Below, piece after piece: positions 1 to 7,764 of a stretch of 64,000 nucleotides of DNA. The position numbers and the translations under genes were made by a program. The notes beneath the pieces are model-generated. The model was not told the DNA's origin. It was given only the letters and a program-made list of their open reading frames with translations, and ran no database searches. Position 1 is the stretch's first letter. Each line of letters opens with the position of its first letter. This stretch comes from Veillonella atypica KON (lineage in GTDB: Bacteria; Bacillota; Negativicutes; Veillonellales; Veillonellaceae). Location: assembly GCF_002959915.1 (NCBI RefSeq), contig NZ_PPDE01000009.1, positions 140,665-204,664 on the forward strand. Direction: 5' to 3'.

Positions 1-182
1 TCAAAGTCAGGTACTTTACTAGTATTGCCATACCGATAATTCTGATATACATTTCCTGGAATACTTGCATCTGCCCCTGGTACAGGCGGTTGTCCCTCGG
101 TCACAGTGTATTGCGCCGCATTAATAGGCATGGTAAAAGCTAACGCCATAGATACACCTAGCAATATCGTTTTTAGTTTCAT
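1..182 (-). CDS. Secreted protein of unknown function, N-terminal part only
   Basis: The reading frame begins with ATG at 182 and runs off the left edge of the window, so only about 60 residues are visible. A lysine-containing start followed by the hydrophobic run ILLGVSMALAFTMPINA and an AQ junction is a clear Sec signal peptide. The visible mature part is rich in Pro, Gly, Tyr and Asn and matches no family I recognise. Upstream, the minus strand reads GAGAGGTGTTGT before the ATG, an acceptable ribosome binding site. The product is probably exported to the periplasm or surface. Confidence 0.6.
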   Translation of the reverse strand, partial: MKLKTILLGVSMALAFTMPINAAQYTVTEGQPPVPGADASIPGNVYQNYRYGNTSKVPDF

Positions 183-201
183 ACAACACCTCTCAAACAA
201 C

Positions 202-258
202 AATAGGCACGTTCTCTTATTGGTATAAGTATACTATATCCACGAGAACGTGCCTATT
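202..258. terminator. Inverted repeat between two minus-strand genes
   Basis: The arms at 202-216 and 244-258 (AATAGGCACGTTCTC and its complement) are a perfect 15-bp inverted repeat. The 27-nt loop contains a second small A/T palindrome. It lies between the frameshifted gene at 287-750 and the secreted-protein gene at 1-182. The likely role is termination of the former; an operator for the latter is possible. Confidence 0.55.
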
Positions 259-286
259 TTATATTCTATACGTCAATGCAACGATG

Positions 287-750
287 CTAATGGAACACAT
301 AGCTCCTCCAAGATACCAGTGCCTTCTTGTACTCGTCAATGGTAGAGAATTTTGGTGTATAGTTTGTTAACCATTCGGTTAGTGTAGGTTGTGTCGCTTC
401 TGGGTCTACGGCAATTGGTAAGTCCCAGATGTTACCATGTTTGCCTTCAAAGTAGCGCCATTTGTCTTGGGCAAAGAAAACAAGAACGCATTGCGATAGG
501 CCTCAAAGGGCTTGCCCATTTCCTCACACACGGCCTTGACGAACGCGCGAATCCGCTGCCGTTCCAGCTCAACATGAGAACCATTGACAACCACATTATC
601 TTGCTCCTCATCATAAAATGGGATGATTCCGCCTGTATTAAAATCCAAGCCAAGCAAAAACGTCGTCGTTTCCTTTCCCTCTATCGGCGGGAACAAGGAC
701 GACCGAATCGTATTAAATACACCTGTTGTACTAATCGTAACGTGACGCAT
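287..750 (-). pseudogene. Frameshifted gene of unknown function (about 154 codons if repaired)
   Basis: The frame opening at 750 (MRHVTISTTG, with GGAGGTACT just upstream) ends at 406. A second frame carries on the protein-like sequence (AQDKWRYFEGKHGNIWDLP) to a stop at 287-289. The frames meet at a run of four A's at 477-480 on the + strand. One more A there would join them as ...NAFLFFFAQDKW... and give a 154-residue protein with no other change. This is therefore a one-base homopolymer contraction, from slippage, phase variation or a sequencing error. I recognise no family. Confidence 0.6.
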
Positions 751-802
751 AGTACCTCCTATATAACAAACTATATACTAAAACTCCATATATCATCTAT
801 AT

Positions 803-831
803 TTGACGATGAATGAAACCGTCGTTATAAT
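803..831 (+). promoter_or_regulatory. Strong promoter for a short antisense RNA
   Basis: TTGACG at 803-808 and TATAAT at 826-831 are separated by exactly 17 nt, a near-consensus housekeeping promoter pointing right. No reading frame follows it. The transcript runs into the 3' end of the small membrane-protein gene on the other strand, which fits a promoter for an antisense antitoxin RNA. Confidence 0.7.
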
Positions 832-837
832 ATAAGA

Positions 838-957
838 AGATAGTCAGACGAGTAGTTGCGTCAGGCTCATCTCGGAAAACATAAAATTTTGAGAAATGGC
901 CTTTTCGTTTTTACTAATCTCCGGGTTAGTGGAAATGAAGGGCTATTTGTCTTTTCC
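838..957 (+). ncRNA. Candidate antisense antitoxin RNA of a type I toxin-antitoxin pair
   Basis: This is the predicted transcript from the promoter at 803-831. It ends in a stem-loop near 894-948: AAATGGCC pairs with GGGCTATTT outside and ACTAA/TTAGT inside, followed by the T-rich tail TTTGTCTTTT. It overlaps the last codons and 3' untranslated region of the toxin gene at 943-1044 in antisense. That geometry is known for TxpA/BsrG and Hol-Tox type pairs. The transcript ends are inferred from sequence only. Confidence 0.6.
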
Positions 958-1044
958 TAGACAAATAAGCGCTATTAACGCCCCAAAGGCGATAACCACG
1001 GTCATCACCTGTAATAGGAGCATAATGATTTCATAATCACTCAT
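943..1044 (-). CDS. Small single-span membrane toxin, Hol-Tox-like (type I)
   Basis: This 33-residue frame starts MSDYEIIMLLLQVM, continues with one strongly hydrophobic helix (about residues 7-29) and ends in the charged tail GKDK. The short acidic N-terminus, single helix and Lys tail are the layout of putative holin-like toxins of Firmicutes type I systems, which depolarise the membrane when over-produced. The ribosome binding site GGGAGGGG lies 7-8 nt upstream of ATG. A good promoter lies at 1106-1134, a stem covers the binding site, and a convergent RNA overlaps the 3' end. The family call rests on layout, not on an alignment. Confidence 0.65.
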   Translation of the reverse strand: MSDYEIIMLLLQVMTVVIAFGALIALICLGKDK

Positions 1045-1053
1045 AGGCTTACC

Positions 1054-1077
1054 CCTCCCTTCAATGACGAAGAGAGG
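1054..1077 (-). promoter_or_regulatory. Stem-loop hiding the toxin ribosome binding site
   Basis: In the toxin leader CCTCTCTTC (1069-1077) can pair with GAAGGGAGG (1054-1062) through 9 bp including one G-U, closing a 6-nt loop. The 3' arm contains the Shine-Dalgarno sequence, so the full-length mRNA should be poorly translated. This is a known safety feature of type I toxin mRNAs. Confidence 0.6.
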
Positions 1078-1105
1078 CCCAACCTCGCCTAACTATCTTA
1101 TGTTA

Positions 1106-1134
1106 ATTATATATCAAACAAACATACGATACAA
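1106..1134 (-). promoter_or_regulatory. Promoter of the small toxin gene
   Basis: On the minus strand TTGTAT (1134-1129) and TATAAT (1111-1106) are 17 nt apart. Transcription would start near 1099, giving a leader of about 55 nt before the ATG at 1044. Confidence 0.6.
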
Positions 1135-1165
1135 TAAGCATCGTATCATAGAGATTTATAGATGA

Positions 1166-1205
1166 AAAACCTGAGTGAATTAGTTTAATTCACTCAGGTT
1201 TTATT
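1166..1205. terminator. Intrinsic terminator after the PLD-like gene
   Basis: AACCTGAGTGAATTA and its complement form a long perfect stem (1169-1183 with 1186-1200) followed by T-runs in both directions. It lies just downstream of the gene ending at 1227 and separates it from the toxin locus. Confidence 0.8.
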
Positions 1206-1226
1206 AATCTAGATATTATATCAATA

Positions 1227-3884
1227 TTAAAAATCAAAATACATCTTACGATATGCTTGAAGATTAGATAGATTTTTAGACCATTCACCTAATTCTCGAC
1301 GTGTACTGACCTCTTTTCCATCTTCATATTGTCCATCAAAGGATAAAATATTAAAACTAGAAATAACATAAAACTGATCGTCACATATAAAAAGTTTAGC
1401 ATGAGAGTTATCCCATTTCATTCGAAAAAGCTTTCCATACTTTTCGAATCTCTTTTTCATCTTCTTCGCATTTTTCTTCGTCCAATATGTTCGTTTATCA
1501 TTATCTGGATTAGATTCATCACCTATACCATAACGAATCTTAATTGTAACACCTTTATCTAATAAAGATTCAAAAGTTTCCAACATACGCTCGTCTACGA
1601 CATGATTATTAATCCAGGCTGCAAATATATCAATTTCCTTCGTAGAGGTTTGTAAAGCACTCTCAAATGCATGTCTGATGGCAGCATTTTCAAGAATTTT
1701 ACTTTCATTATCTAGTAAATGTTTAAACTGTTTATTTTCTTCAAAATATTCATTCATCTGTGCTCGAAGTTCTTTATTTTCATATTGGAGATTCTCTACA
1801 TTTTTTAGATATGTTTCATTCTCCTTCTTTATTTTTAATTGTTCTTTTTCTAATTCTAATTTATCATTGCGTGCCTTTTCTAAACGACGATGAACACGTT
1901 TCTTTTCTTCAGATAAATCTGTAAAATCCTTTTCTAAGCGCTCTTTTTCGTAAACAATTTCTTTTAATGCCGATTCTGCTTTCTTTAAATCATTTTTCAT
2001 AACCGTACTCTGCTTATGAGCTTCAGCTAACATTGAGTCTAATTCATTAATTTTCTGCTCATAAGATTTTCGTGTAGCCGCAGTAATAGTCGCATCCTCT
2101 AATTTAGATTGAATAACATCGTATTCAGATTGTAGTTTATAGGATTTTTCCTGACTTTGCTTTAATTTTCTTTCAAAAGACTTAGCGTTCTTCTCTGCTC
2201 CTAAAAGTTGTTGTTTGGCTTCTATTAACTTTAGTTCTGTGACACTAGCTTCTTTTTGAATGTTCTCAATCGATTGTGCTAATGATTGTACTTGTGCTTC
2301 GTACTCCGCTGCTTTTTTCTCTAAAACACTATTTGCTTGACGTAATGTATATACTAAATTGTCTTGATTGAAAATTTTCAGATATAATGCACGACTATAA
2401 TCTTCATCAACCTCTAATGCAGTTTCAGAACGAGAACTACCTTCATCATCAGATAAAATATCAAATTGAGCCTTAATAAAATAGGACTCATCTTTAAGAA
2501 TAGCGGCTTCTTTTATAAATGAACCTTTACCATCAGGAATACCATCTATAATCTTTACTATAATACCTCTATTAATAGCTGCATCTTTTGCACCTCCAAT
2601 AGATCCCTCAAAATTGATTCCCCAAGGATTACTAATATAAATAGATTCTTTAGCCGTTTTAAATATATCAATAATCTTATCAATAACTTTACTGCCTTCG
2701 ATTAATTGAATCTTAATTTCTTGTTCTCTATATGTAGGAATAGAAAGCTCCACTCTCAATTTATCAAGAGTCAACTGAATATCATGTCGTTTATATTCTA
2801 ACTCGTTGATAATTTCTCGAGTAAGCTTAACTTCATCTTGGCTAGGCAATTCAATAGATATATTGGCTACACCAATAATAAATGCCTCTAATTTTCTACA
2901 AAAATCAATATCTTGTGGTTCACCGTTAAGGTTAAGCACTACACTATTATAGTTATTTAAAATAGCATGAGCATGATGTAATAATTCTAGATATTCAATT
3001 AATACATCTTTAACTGCACAAAGATAATCATGATGATCAAGAAGCTCCACAAACTGTAATTTCGCTCGTGGAATTCCCACGCTAAGCTCTTTAATTTTTT
3101 CTTTACAAAGCTTGTTATATCCATAACCTAAACCAGCAATTACAGGTAGTGCTGCTATACCACCAAGAACAGCCATACCACCAGCTATCCCAAATCCACC
3201 GGAAGCTATTGTACCGCCACCTAACCAAGCTAATGTTGCATTAGTAGCAGCCGCACCACTTAATCCACTAATTGCAGCTCCCGTTCCTGCCGTGCCAATG
3301 CTTGTTGCTAGCCCAACTGCACCTATAGCGCCTCCAATGCCACCTGCAATGCCTTTTACAATAGAACCTATCATGCTACCTACACCAGATAAGTTACTAA
3401 TATCATTCCCAACATAAGAGTAATTATCACTATTAGAATATCCAAACATCTGTCCATTAGTAGCATAATACGTTTGTAATGTATCATATATTTCAATCTC
3501 TTTAACCAACTGAACTTTTGATTCATTAATGTGAGTATAAAAACGACTTAATTCTCTTTTAATCTTCTCTATATCAATACAATATCTCTCATAAGCTGCT
3601 TTTATACTTTCAAATTCAATTTTTAACTGATTATATTCTGCCTTAGAATCTAAAGCTTTTTCCACAATAGAATCAAATCTATCAAGGGTCTCCTCTTTAC
3701 TTTTTAAATGTCGCCCAATAGCTTGTTCAACCCTATATTTATTAGGCTCTAACTGTAATTCTAAATCTGCAATCTCTGCTAGTCGTTCATTCTCTTTTTG
3801 TATTCCTTTGACTCTATTCTCTTCTTTTTTAGCTTTATAAGCATCAATAGTTGCACCCGCTATATCTTTTAACGTTTTAAACAT
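1227..3884 (-). CDS. Large coiled-coil, membrane-associated protein with phospholipase-D-like ends
   Basis: 885 residues. Order: a Lys/Glu-rich coiled coil (about 10-160); a Gly/Ala-rich hydrophobic stretch (about 165-260, with ATLAWLGGGTIASGG) that looks like a glycine-zipper membrane segment; a degenerate PLD-like domain (about 395-505, with ESIYISNPWG); a second long coiled coil (about 515-745); and a C-terminal PLD-like domain with HAKLFICD near residue 828, which fits the HxKx4D signature, followed by SSFN. Only this one HKD motif is intact. PLD-fold enzymes cleave phosphodiesters in lipids or nucleic acids. The architecture and the nuclease gene next door suggest defence, but that is inference. 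A TATAAT lies at 3918-3923 and a GGGGGATGAG binding site precedes the ATG. Confidence 0.7.
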   Translation of the reverse strand: MFKTLKDIAGATIDAYKAKKEENRVKGIQKENERLAEIADLELQLEPNKYRVEQAIGRHLKSKEETLDRFDSIVEKALDSKAEYNQLKIEFESIKAAYERYCIDIEKIKRELSRFYTHINESKVQLVKEIEIYDTLQTYYATNGQMFGYSNSDNYSYVGNDISNLSGVGSMIGSIVKGIAGGIGGAIGAVGLATSIGTAGTGAAISGLSGAAATNATLAWLGGGTIASGGFGIAGGMAVLGGIAALPVIAGLGYGYNKLCKEKIKELSVGIPRAKLQFVELLDHHDYLCAVKDVLIEYLELLHHAHAILNNYNSVVLNLNGEPQDIDFCRKLEAFIIGVANISIELPSQDEVKLTREIINELEYKRHDIQLTLDKLRVELSIPTYREQEIKIQLIEGSKVIDKIIDIFKTAKESIYISNPWGINFEGSIGGAKDAAINRGIIVKIIDGIPDGKGSFIKEAAILKDESYFIKAQFDILSDDEGSSRSETALEVDEDYSRALYLKIFNQDNLVYTLRQANSVLEKKAAEYEAQVQSLAQSIENIQKEASVTELKLIEAKQQLLGAEKNAKSFERKLKQSQEKSYKLQSEYDVIQSKLEDATITAATRKSYEQKINELDSMLAEAHKQSTVMKNDLKKAESALKEIVYEKERLEKDFTDLSEEKKRVHRRLEKARNDKLELEKEQLKIKKENETYLKNVENLQYENKELRAQMNEYFEENKQFKHLLDNESKILENAAIRHAFESALQTSTKEIDIFAAWINNHVVDERMLETFESLLDKGVTIKIRYGIGDESNPDNDKRTYWTKKNAKKMKKRFEKYGKLFRMKWDNSHAKLFICDDQFYVISSFNILSFDGQYEDGKEVSTRRELGEWSKNLSNLQAYRKMYFDF

Positions 3885-4142
3885 ATCTCATCCCCCAAGT
3901 TATGTTGTATTTAACAAATTATATAACATGTATAATAAATAACTATGAATAGAGTATTTATAGATTACATTTCAATTTCTCTAACTATAAATCTATAGAT
4001 ATAAATTAATAGTTCCACTAAAATTATCATAAAGCAACAATAGATGAATATTTCATGAATAAATTATATTATGCATATTATTACCAGTCAATAAAGATAT
4101 GAAAAACTTCAAGTATAATTATTGTAGTTTAATCTACATTAA

Positions 4143-4176
4143 AAGCTCTACCTTAGATTTTCTAAAGTAGAGCCTT
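4143..4176. terminator. Terminator after the PD-(D/E)XK gene
   Basis: AAGCTCTACCTTAGA and TCTAAAGTAGAGCCTT form a stem of about 14 bp directly beyond the stop at 4180, with an A/T-rich flank on the left. It would end the minus-strand transcript before the PLD-like gene. Confidence 0.65.
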
Positions 4177-4179
4177 CTT

Positions 4180-5658
4180 CTATTTCAATTCCCCTTTACG
4201 CACACGTTCCCATTCCACCTTTTCCATCGCCTTCGTTAATTCTTCATTCAATTCACGTATTAAGGATATAAATTGTGCACGCTTATCCGCATCATTCCAA
4301 TCAATTAATATCTTATGCAATTTAAATTGTAATAGAGTGTTTTCATATTGCTTATATAAATTACCTTCAGAGCATATATCTCCCTTATCAGCTGTACAAC
4401 AATATAGCTTATTAATAGCCTCCAATTTGGCAGAAATCTTCTCTAATGATAATATATGCTCTTTAATATAGTTATACACACGAGTTTTATATGAGCAGGT
4501 ATTGCTTTCACCATTATCACCGGCGCCCTTTTCCCACCACGTATAGTAACGTAAACTCAAAACTGGGCCTTCTTTAATTTTATCAATACGCCAAAACATA
4601 TATGGTTTAACGGTTAAATTGTCCTCATTTGTATTTTGAAAGCCCCAATAATCGGCATCAACAGTTCGGTCTAGAGAACGTGGCCAAAAATGCATCAAAG
4701 ACCAAGGGGTACCAAAGCTGCTACCATGCTGAATCGTATGAGTATGAGACGCATCATCTATACGACCATATACATACGAATCGTCAATATTCTCAACGTG
4801 TTGTTTCAAGTCGGTCATAAATAGTGTTTCATGATTTGGCTGATTAAATACAGTCTGCAAAAATCTCCGTTGGGCAATTGCAGTATCTTGGATATAAAAA
4901 CGAATATGCTCATCAATATCCTTATAGTATTCCCAAAAACAGCTATGCTCTATAGTAGCCCTAATTTTAGAGCTCAAATAATCCACAAAGCTCATTAAAA
5001 TTGGATTATTCCACTCACGACAAGACAGTAACAAGGATAAGAACTCTGGCCCATCCACATAGGTATTAACCTTTGGATCCTTCTCCAGTTCTCGAACCGT
5101 ATTCCAGTCATCATCATTGAACCAATCCGTCTTCAAATACGCCGTATGAATCGTATACTTTGACAAATCAAATTCTCCCGGTTCATCTCGTAATGCCCAT
5201 CGAATACTATTCACCGCGCCCCAGCAAGCAGTCCCATCACGTTTTTGCTGTTGTTCCTTTTTATTATCTGAAAGATGTTGATATATATCTAATCCATTGT
5301 ATTGATTTGATTTAAATGTTTTTGAAAGCAAGCATTTATACCGATTAATCTGATTGCCATGCTCTTGTGATGATGTTTTGTCTTCAATAATTAAAGCCGC
5401 CTGTAATTCTGGAACCAATACAAGTACATCAATATTAAGCAACTGCCTAAAAATATATACCCGATTAACTTTAGATACATCATAAGCCCCGTTCAACAAA
5501 CGAGATAAAAATTGAGACCCAAACTGCCGCCCACTTGCATTATCGTCGCGAACAGGCATATTAATCCAATTCAAACACCAACAAATAAAGGCATCCTGCG
5601 ACAACTCATTCGTCGCAAAACTAAAAATATTATTCTCCACGATCCGTTCGTCAAACAT
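4180..5658 (-). CDS. PD-(D/E)XK nuclease superfamily protein (PDDEXK_4-like)
   Basis: 492 residues from the chosen start. The nuclease core is near the N-terminus: NID (Asp about 77) followed by ALIIEDKTSS (Glu 92-x-Lys 94), the D...ExK metal site of restriction-like endonucleases, then NQINRYKCLL. The C-terminal two thirds is unassigned and rich in Trp and Tyr. An in-frame ATG lies 9 nt further upstream (5667), but AGGGG abuts it; the same AGGGG sits 9 nt before the ATG at 5658, which I prefer. It shares strand and A/T-rich character with the PLD-like gene but has its own terminator. A restriction or anti-phage role is likely but unproven. Confidence 0.65.
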   Translation of the reverse strand: MFDERIVENNIFSFATNELSQDAFICWCLNWINMPVRDDNASGRQFGSQFLSRLLNGAYDVSKVNRVYIFRQLLNIDVLVLVPELQAALIIEDKTSSQEHGNQINRYKCLLSKTFKSNQYNGLDIYQHLSDNKKEQQQKRDGTACWGAVNSIRWALRDEPGEFDLSKYTIHTAYLKTDWFNDDDWNTVRELEKDPKVNTYVDGPEFLSLLLSCREWNNPILMSFVDYLSSKIRATIEHSCFWEYYKDIDEHIRFYIQDTAIAQRRFLQTVFNQPNHETLFMTDLKQHVENIDDSYVYGRIDDASHTHTIQHGSSFGTPWSLMHFWPRSLDRTVDADYWGFQNTNEDNLTVKPYMFWRIDKIKEGPVLSLRYYTWWEKGAGDNGESNTCSYKTRVYNYIKEHILSLEKISAKLEAINKLYCCTADKGDICSEGNLYKQYENTLLQFKLHKILIDWNDADKRAQFISLIRELNEELTKAMEKVEWERVRKGELK

Positions 5659-5801
5659 ATTCCGCATCCCCTAATAATACAAACAACTACCCTAACCAAA
5701 CCCGGTACATAAAACTCGATCAATTTATAATAACAATACCATCCTTAAGACAAGTATACAATCACAAACGTGTAAATTCCGTACCATATAAATGCAAAAT
5801 T

Positions 5802-6219
5802 ATGCCCTAACATCACCTAAACCACAAACGTACATAGAGAAAGACCCTATCGGCTCCTCAAAACGACTTCGGGCTCCGCGTAAGCGCAGTAGCGTGTCGG
5901 CTTTTCTCTCCTCCAGAAACAATGCCACTACATCACCTAAACCACAAACGTACATAGAGAAAGCCCCCATCTGTTCCAAAACCGACTTTGGCCCTGCGGA
6001 GGCCGTAGGCCGGAGTCAGACCCGTCCGGTGTATTCTCTCTAAAAAAACAATGCCCTAACATCACCTAAACCACAAACGTACATAGAGAAAGCCCCCATG
6101 GTGTTCTAAAACCGACTTTGCCAGGCTGGCTACGCCAGCCGATAAGGCGGTGGAGGTTTTAGGATGCCATGGGGGCTTATACTCTAATTACCCTTTATAC
6201 TTAGGTGATGTAGGGCATG
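5802..6219. repeat. Fold-back array at the hydrogenase 3' end: three arm copies with core types B, A and C
   Basis: Three direct copies of an arm start near 5802, 5921 and 6049 (TGCCCTAACATCACCTAAAC...). They are followed by three different cores: type B (5860-5904), a damaged type A (5982-6032) and type C (6112-6156). A single inverted right arm (6157-6219) includes the end of the hydrogenase gene. On the minus strand the gene end reads ATGCCCTACATCACCTAAGT and the arm reads ATGCCCTAACATCACCTAAA, so each arm is a diverged inverted copy of the gene's last codons and 3' flank. The array fills most of the gap between two minus-strand genes. Confidence 0.8.
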
Positions 6220-7618
6220 TTTCAGGCACCACGTCTTTGCGGTCCCCTAGTTGTGCACTACGGTCTGTATAGTGTGTATGAAGTAGTTCGTGTGCTTTAT
6301 GTCCTAATGGTTCACCCAAGAAGTTTTTGTATAGGTCTTGGATTTCTGGGTTTTCATAGGATGCCACGTATTTGTATTCTTCATCAGCTTTGTAAAGTCC
6401 GCCAATGCGGGCTTCTTTTGTTTTTACGGCTTGTGGTAATTTAGTGCGTGGTTGACCACCGCCACCGATACAACCACCTGGGCATGCCATAACTTCGATA
6501 AAGTCATAGTGTTTGCCATTTTCTTTCAAAGCGTTGAGGAAATCACGGGTATTTTTGCCACCGTGTACAACAGCAACGGACAATGTTACGTCGTCACCGA
6601 GTTGTACAGTCGCTTCTTTTACACCATTCATGCCGCGAACGTCTTCGAGGTGAGTCAACGCATATGGAGGTGGTTCCTTGTCAGTGATGAGCTTGTATGC
6701 TGTACGCATAGCTGCTTCCATAACGCCGCCCGTATTACCGAAGATGATGGACGCACCAGTTTCCATACCGATTAAATCATCGAACTTAGAGTCTTCTAAG
6801 CTGCCAAAATCAACACCTTCGTCATTGAGCCAGCGAATAAATTCACGTGTGGTAATGGAAATATCCGTATCCATGCCGAGGCTTTCATCATCGTAATAAC
6901 GAGCCGCCGCATTTTCCTCAACACGCTTAGTTTCTGCTTTCTTCGCCGTACAAGGGTTAACGCTGACAGACACGATATTTGCAGGATTAATGCCCTTTTT
7001 CTCAGCAAAGTACGTCTTGATCATGGCCGCTTCCATAGCGATGCAAGAACGGGTACTGGACAAGTTTGGAATGAGTTCAGGGAAATAGATTTCCGCAAAG
7101 CGCACCCATGCAGGGCAACAGGATGTGAATTGAGGGATAGTACCGCCATTCTTTAGGCGATCTACAAGCTCAGATGCTTCTTCCATAATAGTCAAATCCG
7201 CACCAAAGTTCGTATCAACCACATAATCAGCACCCAATTTACGAAGGGCGCTAACCATTTTTCCTTCTAAGAATGTGCCTGGTTCGTAGCCAAAGCCTTC
7301 GCCGATAGCCACGCGCACAGCCGGAGCCGTTTGGATAACAACAATCTTGTCAGGGTCAGCAATAGCCGCTTTCACCTTATCAAGCTCAGATCTAGCATGC
7401 ATGGAATCGAATGGACAGGCAGCCGCACATTGACCACAGTGGATGCACATTGGCACATCACCGGTTGATTCAAGATCGTAATAATCGAGCACACTCATCA
7501 CATCGGCGCAAGCGCGACGGCACAAGGTGCAATTCTTACACTTCGAAATATCGTGGTAAATGGACGGGTTGTCGAGCGCGATTGGCACGCGTTTGTCGAT
7601 AAATTCAAATTGGGACAT
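6188..7618 (-). CDS. [FeFe] hydrogenase, monomeric ferredoxin-domain type
   Basis: 476 residues; catalyses reversible reduction of protons to hydrogen with electrons from ferredoxin. The N-terminus carries two [4Fe-4S] ferredoxin motifs (CKNCTLCRRAC and CIHCGQCAAACP). The H-cluster signatures follow: FTSCCPAW, NPCTAKKAE (the usual MPCxxKxxE with Asn for Met) and MACPGGCIGGGGQP. The ATG at 7618 is preceded by GAGGAGGTCCTC; an upstream extension of 31 codons has no such site. The maturation GTPase HydF is at 29.3-30.6 kb. Hydrogen production from lactate is typical of Veillonella. The last codons are duplicated in inverted form in the array next door. Confidence 0.93.
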   Translation of the reverse strand: MSQFEFIDKRVPIALDNPSIYHDISKCKNCTLCRRACADVMSVLDYYDLESTGDVPMCIHCGQCAAACPFDSMHARSELDKVKAAIADPDKIVVIQTAPAVRVAIGEGFGYEPGTFLEGKMVSALRKLGADYVVDTNFGADLTIMEEASELVDRLKNGGTIPQFTSCCPAWVRFAEIYFPELIPNLSSTRSCIAMEAAMIKTYFAEKKGINPANIVSVSVNPCTAKKAETKRVEENAAARYYDDESLGMDTDISITTREFIRWLNDEGVDFGSLEDSKFDDLIGMETGASIIFGNTGGVMEAAMRTAYKLITDKEPPPYALTHLEDVRGMNGVKEATVQLGDDVTLSVAVVHGGKNTRDFLNALKENGKHYDFIEVMACPGGCIGGGGQPRTKLPQAVKTKEARIGGLYKADEEYKYVASYENPEIQDLYKNFLGEPLGHKAHELLHTHYTDRSAQLGDRKDVVPETCPTSPKYKG

Positions 7619-7764
7619 GAGGACCTCCTCGTTCTGTATAATCATACCTATTGTGAAAGTTTTAATTTCTCCTATATTACTAGCATAACAAATAAGGAGG
7701 CCATCAATCAACGTACTAGGCTAGTAGGAATTGAAAGATTATTGGACTTCATAAACAGGAAACT

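Noticed and set aside
5792..6043. 83-codon open frame with repeated SPKPQTYIEK motif
   Set aside because: It is a reading of the fold-back arm copies; the repetition is at DNA level and the frame is not preserved in the third copy.
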